Assembly: GCA_022494885.1 (NCBI GenBank)
Contig: JAGVSM010002862.1
Span: 62,001-126,000 of the forward strand
DNA from: Micrasema longulum
Lineage: Eukaryota; Arthropoda; Insecta; Trichoptera; Brachycentridae
Direction: 5' to 3'
DNA: 64,000 bases
Part shown: in pieces, positions 57,700 through 64,000 of the stretch
Position numbering within the stretch: position 1 is the first letter of the stretch
Layout of the letters: each line of letters starts with the position of its first letter
Translations under genes and position numbers: made by a program
The notes under the pieces: generated by a model
What the model saw: only the letters and a program-made list of their open reading frames with translations
Told to the model about the DNA's origin: nothing
Database searches by the model: none

Positions 57700-58158
57700 A
57701 CGGGGTTCTGCTTTTAAATATAAACTAGTGTAGGGTTCATAGTTCATAATTAATGACACACACGTGCTAAACGTTTCACCTGAAATAGTGTGATGATCGA
57801 AGAAAGCAATGTCATAATTTTCTGTAGAATCCAATATCACATGTAATGCAACTATATCAGTATAGGACATGAAATCGGGATCATCGTTCTGCAGTAAATT
57901 CACATCGTCCCTACCATGAAAAAATGAACTACAAAGGAACGTCGCCTATAGTCTTTATAAAGAGACCTAAGAGCGTGGCAACGCCAGTCAGTTGGCCCAA
58001 CAAGTTCAGTCCAGTTCGCTCAGCTCCAGCATGTAGTTCAAATAGAGTCTCTTCAACTCCTAATTGCCGTAATACTCGTGTGATATAATTCATTGTATTT
58101 GCCTTGTAATAAATAAACATCAAACAGCAACCTCGTGTCTTCTCTGTTAATTTCTAAC
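57700..58158 (+). repeat. LTR-like segment (TATA, initiator, poly(A) signal)
   Basis: Reading plus: CTTTATAAAGAG contains TATAAA at 57,956. A TCAGTT arthropod-type initiator lies at 57,988, and CCAGTC just before it offers an alternative start about 30 bases from the TATA box. After about 120 bases comes AATAAATAAA at 58,108, then CAGCAACCTCGTGTCTTCTC and TAATTTCTAAC ending near 58,158. Promoter and poly(A) signal packed into about 200 bases followed by a short U5-like end is LTR organisation. No partner LTR, gag or pol is visible. The left border is unknown. Minus-strand frames of 64 and 106 codons here would then be shadows. Confidence 0.35.
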
Positions 58159-58159
58159 T

Positions 58160-59665
58160 GGGGTAGGAACTTTAACCCTTAACTACCTAAATTCTAGACT
58201 GGTAACGTCACGAGCGGATTAATTTCAAAATTATAAGACTTTAAAAATCTTAGCGATGATTATACGATATAATTAAATTTTTGGCATCGTTTGATAGTCA
58301 ATTGTTAAATAAAAAAATATAAAAAAACTGTTGAACTTCCTTATTGTTTACATTTGATTTTTTGCCGAAGTTTTTCTTTTGCAATTATTTTCAACGGAGA
58401 ATACTGTAGAATGTTCAGGATTGCAAAATGCTGTTTGTACCACACGCCGGCGGCAAATTGTACGTCGGCTTAACGCAGCTACGGCGCAATCCCGATGGAC
58501 CAAACTTCCCAACCATGAAGCGACAATATCCGAAAGTTATTTTAACATTCATAACTCTCGTAGGCACCGTAAAATGTTGCCATTGCAAACACACCTACGA
58601 CCCGCAGATAATTACTTTCCGTCCTTGTCTACCTTCCGCAGCCACCCCCCTAAGAACAGAGAAAGCCGCTCCTGTCACCCCGTTTTGAAATTGCGGTACG
58701 ATAATCCAAGTAAAGTTTATTGTAATTTACATATTTAGGTGAAATTAACCTTATATGAGCTCTTACCGCACATCATACACTATGTACAGAGCCTGAGATG
58801 ATGCCATAAGATTACCTTACCAACGATTCGGTCAGATTTTACGATACCAGTATGTTCCCGTGAAGAATCTTATAAAATCTATAAAAATTGATGTTGTCGC
58901 TTGACATTGTCAACACTAGAGTACCTGCGCTTAAATTTTCACCTCAATACTCGCGCGCGTGGCCTACTATAGTAGGCCAAAACAGTGTAGGATTTATTAT
59001 TGTTTCGGGTATTTTAAAAATAAAAATGATGCTATTGTGAAATCCTTGGTCTGGATCCTTAAATACTCTAGGCGCATGTGATCACAGTTTGATAGGTTCG
59101 ATCAATACATACTCGAGTACTGAATGAAACTTTGATATTTCGTATATCAATAATTTTATACTTAGACTTCAATATAATTATAAAACTAAGGATGTGTGAC
59201 CGGCTGGGGAGGCAAACCCCGAATGAATAAAGCCGGCCGCCTCGCGCCGCTTGCAACGTAAACGTATTTGATGTACGTACGCATTACTATGTTAGTTCTT
59301 ATGCACTAGCATATAATGCATAGACCCTACACTAATTATGAAATATGTTTTTATTTATAGGTAAAAAAACAAAATATAAAATTTTAAGAAAGAGAAAAAT
59401 TGCCAAAACCATAGCCTCATATTTTAAGGAACACGGTAAAAAAACAGTATTTTTGGATTTCTGAGAAACCAAAAAAAAGCTTAGGAATCATTGGCTTCAT
59501 AAAATTGAGTACGTATTACAGCCAGATGATCCGGGCGTAGCCATTCCCCACATATTTTACTTATTTTTTTGCAGACCAATAAAATGTTTTGTAAGTTTTT
59601 TGCTTTTTTTGTTTTCCTAAAATAAAAATTAAGTATGTAATTAATTAATAACAAGTGAACGGCGA
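58160..59665. other. Unique-looking DNA with a GC-rich island, no gene called
   Basis: Island 58,420-58,690 is CG-rich (CACGCCGGCGGCAAATTGTA, CGTCGGCTTAACGCAGCTAC). Two overlapping plus-strand frames of 119 (58,379-58,738) and 86 codons (58,428-58,688) are open, neither recognised. At 58,961-58,978 is the perfect palindrome GGCCTACTATAGTAGGCC. At 59,200-59,260 lies another GC-rich patch (AAGCCGGCCGCCTCGCGCCG). Confidence 0.4.
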
Positions 59666-59670
59666 AAAAA

Positions 59671-59895
59671 GCTCGAACTCGTTGAGTAGTGGTCAGAGCG
59701 TTTGCCCACCATTCAAGAGGTCTTGGGTTTGATTCCCGACACAATATTTTGTAGACCCGGGACTGGCACTTGAAGCGTAAGACTGATCATCGTACCTTCA
59801 TGTTACAAAAAAATATCAAGATACGCTGCTATTGATGTACCAATAGAGTTCCCTATGCACCAATAGGTTTGGAAAGGGAATAATGATGATGATGA
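59671..59895 (+). repeat. SINE-1, near full length
   Basis: Head CTCGTTGAGTAGTGGTCAGA, degraded B box GGGTTTGATTCCCG, core AGACCCGGGACTGGCACTTG and AAGCGTAAGACTGATCATCG, tail ATCAAGATACGCTGCTATTG, CCCTATGCACCAATAGGTTT and GGGAATAATGATGATGATG. The linker after the B box is shorter than at 45,625, a deletion of about 40 bases. Confidence 0.85.
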
Positions 59896-59899
59896 CGAA

Positions 59900-61425
59900 T
59901 AGAAACATGTTAGAAAAATAAAGGAATTATATCAGTTCGGAAAACGGCGTATATTAGCAATAAAATTTAATTACATACCTACAAAACAAAATAAGTGTTT
60001 GAAATATAAAAATTCCAAGAAAATATACCTATCAGTTTCAGTAGATATGAAAATACCTGTTCTAAAGCTACATATTTCATACTCATACCATATGTCAAAA
60101 TATTTAAATAATAGTTTTAATAAAACTACATCGTAATAAAAATTAAGAAATTATAAAAATAGACTACTCAAAACATTTATGAAAAAGTTCAAAAGTTCAA
60201 AACAAACATGAAAAATAATAATATATAAATAAAAAAACTACTAAATGCTCACATACAGACAATTAACTTTACTTTTGTGATAAAATATTCTTAATCTTAT
60301 TTAATTCCTGCGGTTTCCAATTTTAAATGTTGTAAAAAGATACGGTTTAATTTACATAATCTTATTTTCCTGAAATAAACAGATCTATATATATTTGATA
60401 CTGAATGTTTCCAGCGTGAATGATCTTTATTTTAGGAAATATAAAATATTTACTTAAACGTATAATACATATAAATTAATGTCTCGTGACCATCTAAAAT
60501 TCATTTATACGATCTTTTAAACTAATTTTACTGGATATTCATTTTTTTTACGGGAAAATATAAAATACGTACAAAGAAAACTGTACAGAAATTTTCCTGC
60601 CAAAAATGCAGTGAAAAAAGTCCGTTCATTTCGTTATGCACACATTTATAATAATTTGTGCGTCTGGAGTGTTCTAGAAAGATAAAAAGTCGCGTCCCCT
60701 CGGGCCGATGAATATAATCCAGCGAAACTAAAGAAACACATAATGAAACTCGCCTGTGGGACCCCGAGCTCCTAATGAAATTATACCAACTCTAGCAAGC
60801 AAACCAGATCAACTGGGATTACTAGCTACTCCTTACTTGGCGAACTGAATTTCTTCCCGAATCCGCGAAAACTCGAGCCGAATGCGAACTTTAAATTAGG
60901 TAAAGCAGTTCTGAGATCACGAAAGCATGTTTTCACTAATATGGTTAAGTTAATATGGGTAAAGGAATAGTTTGCATCGTAGCGAGGTTTTCGGTATACA
61001 AATTTTAATACCATTAACTTACGTAAATGAAAATTTATTATTAACTCTTAGAAGGCTGTGCTAAAAAAAATTACACGATCGTGATACCAAGCAAGACAGA
61101 ATATTTTGAACTTAAGACATTTGAAGAAAAAAAAAACCAAAACTAGTCTTGAATAATTCCTTTTCCATAACTTATAAAAAAATAAATACGTCAGTCATCT
61201 AACTAGCATGCACTCCCACTCACTGCCAATAACTGAATGATTCAATGAATTTCTTCATTTGTTTTTGTGTCTATCCCACAAACACCCATTTTGTACTAGT
61301 TTTGATTTAAGGTAATTTATAAACAAATACGTTTATTTCTATTTTTATATATCTTTAGCTTTTTAATCTTTTTTTCTATTGAATGTGTTCTGTAACTTGA
61401 ATTATAAAAATAAAACTTCTATTTA
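59900..61425. other. AT-rich stretch with one GC-richer island, no gene
   Basis: Bases about 60,655-60,900 are GC-richer (AAGTCGCGTCCCCTCGGGCC, CGCCTGTGGGACCCCGAGCT) and include CCTAATGAAATT and ACATAATGAAAC. The rest is AT-rich. No reading frame or repeat is supported. Confidence 0.4.
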
Positions 61426-61427
61426 AT

Positions 61428-61515
61428 TGGTTGGTTGAAAGATATTGCCATTTGGCAATAAGCCCGCTAATGTACAAATAACATTAAGTACAAAAAGTTA
61501 AATAAATAAAAAAAA
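61428..61515 (+). repeat. Retroelement 3' tail (TGCCATTTGGCAA hairpin), copy 2
   Basis: TTGGTTGGTTGAAAGATATT, GCCATTTGGCAATAAGCCCG and CTAATGTAC, then AAATAAATAAAAAAAA. It matches 7,518-7,612. Confidence 0.55.
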
Positions 61516-61984
61516 CATCGACTAGAGAACAGCGTCTCTGTCTTTCTTATTAAAAGTTTTAGTTTAGTGCTGTTTTTGTACAGTAAAAAGGATTAATTAT
61601 GGTATTGGCATAATTTTTCATTCGTATAATAATTATTCTTTGAATAGTAAGGACATATATTTGTAGAATTAAAATCTAGCACATTTGTAGAAATTTTACT
61701 TTTGTAATCGGTTGTGAAAATGTCCAATTGAAGATCACAAAAAATACAACATCTATCACTTATTGCCTATAAAAATATATCACTTATTGCCTCTTAAAAA
61801 TATATATTCAACATGACATCAAAATACTTTGAATAATCTAAACAAAGATTATTCAATAAAACTATCATAAATAAGTAAGTAAAAGAGCGATGATTTAAAA
61901 AAAAAAAATTATTTGTGTATAAAAGAAATGATTAAAGAACTGCCTTCTTATTAGCATAGTTACAAGGACAGTGAAAGATTGAAG

Positions 61985-62175
61985 TGAACCAACTTTCAAA
62001 TAAATATTTCAGATTTACCCTACCAGGAATCAAACCCGGGATTTCAATCATGGATGGCGAACGCACCTAAGAGTAGCCATCAAATCGAAAATGCTCGTCC
62101 TGGGTTCTAGTTCTTTTTTCTTTTTTAAACGCACAGAACTGTATTTTTCATCTACCCGGACACGGACATATATAT
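61985..62175 (-). repeat. SINE-1 head with upstream leader, antisense
   Basis: CTACCAGGAATCAAACCCGG is the B-box complement, ATGGATGGCGAACGCACCTA the head, then the leader AGTAGCCATCAAATCGAAAA, CTCGTCCTGGGTTCTAGTTC and TTTTTCATCTACCCGGACAC. The 3' body is missing. Confidence 0.6.
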
Positions 62176-62179
62176 ACGT

Positions 62180-63045
62180 ATGTATAAATAGTATGAATAA
62201 GATGAGAGTTTGAAAAAAAGCTGTATTGACATAATTTTTTTTAGATTATTTAAGCTGGTATTAAATATTTTATTTTTGTGTTTGTGAGTTTGAAAAATCC
62301 ATAAAGTTTCTAATAACGAATATTATGTAAACTCATAACATTAGACTAGAAAAGTGCATATTTCTTACTCTGATTATTTGACAAGAATCAAAATATTTAA
62401 AGGGCGTACATGTCAATACTACTTCAAATAATATTATTAAAATCTGAATTAAATTGATTAATCTGTTCGGGATAAAAAAGAGCACCATTTGATACGTTTT
62501 AATTATTTTTCATCTTTTCATTATGTTAAATCAGGTGCCACTGAGTAACTTCAGCTTGAAGTTAATTTAATTACAGCAACAAAAGATCGTCATCGGGGGA
62601 TCTGGGACCTTCAAGGTACAAAGCAACGCAACGGTGTTTTAAGTATTCCAGATGAAATTGGAAAGTATTTTTTCTCCCTCAAATAATGAAGTACTTTTAT
62701 ATTATCTGAAACCCGGGCGTAATAAGGCATAGATCGTTTCTTTTTTATGTTTGAAATTGAGTTATTTCTCTGAAACAAATTTACTTAACTTTTCTTACCA
62801 CGCACGATTCAGCGTTCTGTACATATTCAAAATATGAAATGATGCCTTCTGAAATTTGAATCTCGCCAAACGGAAATACAGGATATCGAAAACATGATTT
62901 TGAAAGAATAACACTGTTCTACTTTATATTTTTTCCATAGAATCTGTTTTCTAATGATGTGGGTTATGTGGATATGCATTCTAAACGCTGGTAAAATTAT
63001 GATGATTTTACCTAATTATTTATTTGTCAGACTGTAATAAATTGC
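62180..63045. other. AT-rich stretch, no gene seen
   Basis: A GC-richer patch at 62,575-62,640 (GATCGTCATCGGGGGATCTG) has no frame or repeat partner. Confidence 0.5.
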
Positions 63046-63048
63046 TAG

Positions 63049-63230
63049 TGGCGGCCTCCGTGGTGTAGTGGTCAAGACGCTTGACTCACACACGGAAGGT
63101 TCCGGGTTCGATTCCCGGTGAGAACACAAAAATTAAAATGTGATTTTTCTCAAGCCTGGGTGCTCTGTGATGTAATTCACCACTGTAATTAGGCCTCCTG
63201 GCCTGTTATGGTGCAAAAAAAAAAAAAAAA
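63049..63230 (+). repeat. SINE-2, best full-length copy
   Basis: Head GGCGGCCTCCGTGGTGTAGT and GGTCAAGACGCTTGACTCAC, with the canonical B box GGTTCGATTCC at 63,105-63,115 inside a matched CCGGGTTCGATTCCCGG T-arm. Body CAAGCCTGGGTGCTCTGTGA, TGTAATTCACCACTGTAATT and GGCCTCCTGGCCTGTTATGG, then a poly(A) tail of 17-18 bases. The intact promoter and long A tail make it the youngest-looking SINE in the window. The head resembles tRNA-Asp/Val-type sequences, but the 3' acceptor half is replaced by the SINE body. Confidence 0.9.
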
Positions 63231-63599
63231 TTAATGTAAAAAAAATGTTAATGTTAAAAAGTCCACCATTCAACGGTGTACACCTTTTTTTATCACATTG
63301 TACACAATATTATGGTTTAACTATCTACCTTATTTTCAACGTATCTGTATTATTCTGTAGGAATTTATGTTTTTTCGTAACTGTTGATGTAAACATACAA
63401 GAATATTTTGATTATCTAATTTAAATATGCAATTTTCATGGCCTTTTTCTCTGGATTAGTATACACGTTTATTTTTCTTCTATAAAGTTGGTAAATATTT
63501 TTAAAAATTAAAATTAATCTCTACGTTTTTTATAATTTACCCAAATATTTCAGTTTTGGGGGTTCTAAATTCAACGAGTTCTAAGTAACTATCTATAAG

Positions 63600-63708
63600 A
63601 AAATGGGAATCGATAATCTTGAGGTAGAGTGGGGTTCGTACCTCTGACCCTTAATCCGTAAATTAGCGACACTAGCCACGCAGCCACTACCCGTTCTAAA
63701 TGATACGT
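63600..63708 (-). repeat. tRNA-like relic, antisense
   Basis: GAGTGGGGTTCGTACCTCTG corresponds to the complement of a variant B box with T-arm. CACTAGCCACGCAGCCACTA is a head-like block. The spacing is tRNA-like, but the acceptor stem does not form, so this is a SINE head relic. Confidence 0.35.
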
Positions 63709-64000
63709 CGGTTTTTCAAGCACTTTGAGTTATACTTACATATCTCTGGATTATTCAGCAATATTACAGCATTTTGTATACACGTCTAAGTGAAAACAAA
63801 ATTGAAACAAAGAAATGTTCAATGGCACTAATATTATGCTTTTAAACAAAAAATCCGATTTTTGAAAGACCAATAAACTTTTAAATTGCTCTCTTTCAAA
63901 ACTTATTAAAAGTGACATATTATCATGTTCTTCCCTGTTTTCTGGCATCTTAAATGGACTTTTGATTGGATTGGATCGTTTTTGAGAGACTTACTAGTAA

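Noticed and set aside
1..64000. CRISPR array, prokaryotic operon or phage content
   Set aside because: No regularly spaced direct repeats with unique spacers, and no coding density; the short repeats found are microsatellites and retroelement tails.
1..64000. Known conserved microRNA genes (let-7, mir-10, iab-4, mir-124, mir-9, bantam, mir-184 and similar)
   Set aside because: I looked for remembered mature sequences by eye on both strands and saw none; the two long hairpins do not match them.

Overview
This is AT-rich nuclear DNA from a multicellular eukaryote, most likely an insect or another arthropod. That reading rests on the mobile elements: a maT-type mariner transposon, jockey-, CR1/L2- and RTE-like LINE fragments, tRNA-derived SINEs with a pol III B box, and many short terminal-inverted-repeat (TIR) elements. 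I cannot name the species. There is no bacterial gene organisation, no operon, no rRNA or bona fide tRNA gene, and no open frame that I recognise as a complete host gene. The window looks like a gene desert or a large intron filled with old repeats.

Layout. 1-5 kb: truncated TIR family A copy, family C repeat, antisense RTE-like LINE end, SINE-1 3' half. 5-18.4 kb: more family A, family B TIR elements (one carrying a SINE-2), SINE-1 copies, LINE tails, a near-perfect 249-bp palindrome (centre about 14,090) and a CR1/L2-like LINE end (15.7-16.5 kb). 18.4-24.6 kb: mostly AT-rich unique-looking DNA. 24.6-26.4 kb: jockey/CR1-like LINE with a readable reverse-transcriptase domain (YADD motif). 27-32.5 kb: SINE, a two-unit tandem repeat next to an ~80-bp-arm hairpin. 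35-37.7 kb: jockey ORF2 end, an RTE-type tail and the best preserved RTE-like C-terminus. 37.7-45.6 kb: long AT-rich stretch with one short TIR element. 45.6-56.1 kb: dense SINE-1/family A cluster, an inverted hammerhead-like pair, a mariner split by a 0.58-kb TIR element, and a head-to-head family A pair. 56-64 kb: GC-richer islands, an LTR-like segment, SINE-1 and SINE-2.

The most useful signals are (i) SINE-1, with an upstream leader that recurs in the same place in four copies; (ii) TIR family A, about a dozen copies with a roughly 40-bp TIR; (iii) five loci with a hammerhead-ribozyme-like core of the kind found at Penelope-like element termini; (iv) two large fold-back hairpins; (v) nested insertions that give a relative age order. 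Islands rich in homeodomain/POU-like motifs may be regulatory, but that is inference. Family names (A, B, C, SINE-1, SINE-2) are mine, for use inside this window only.
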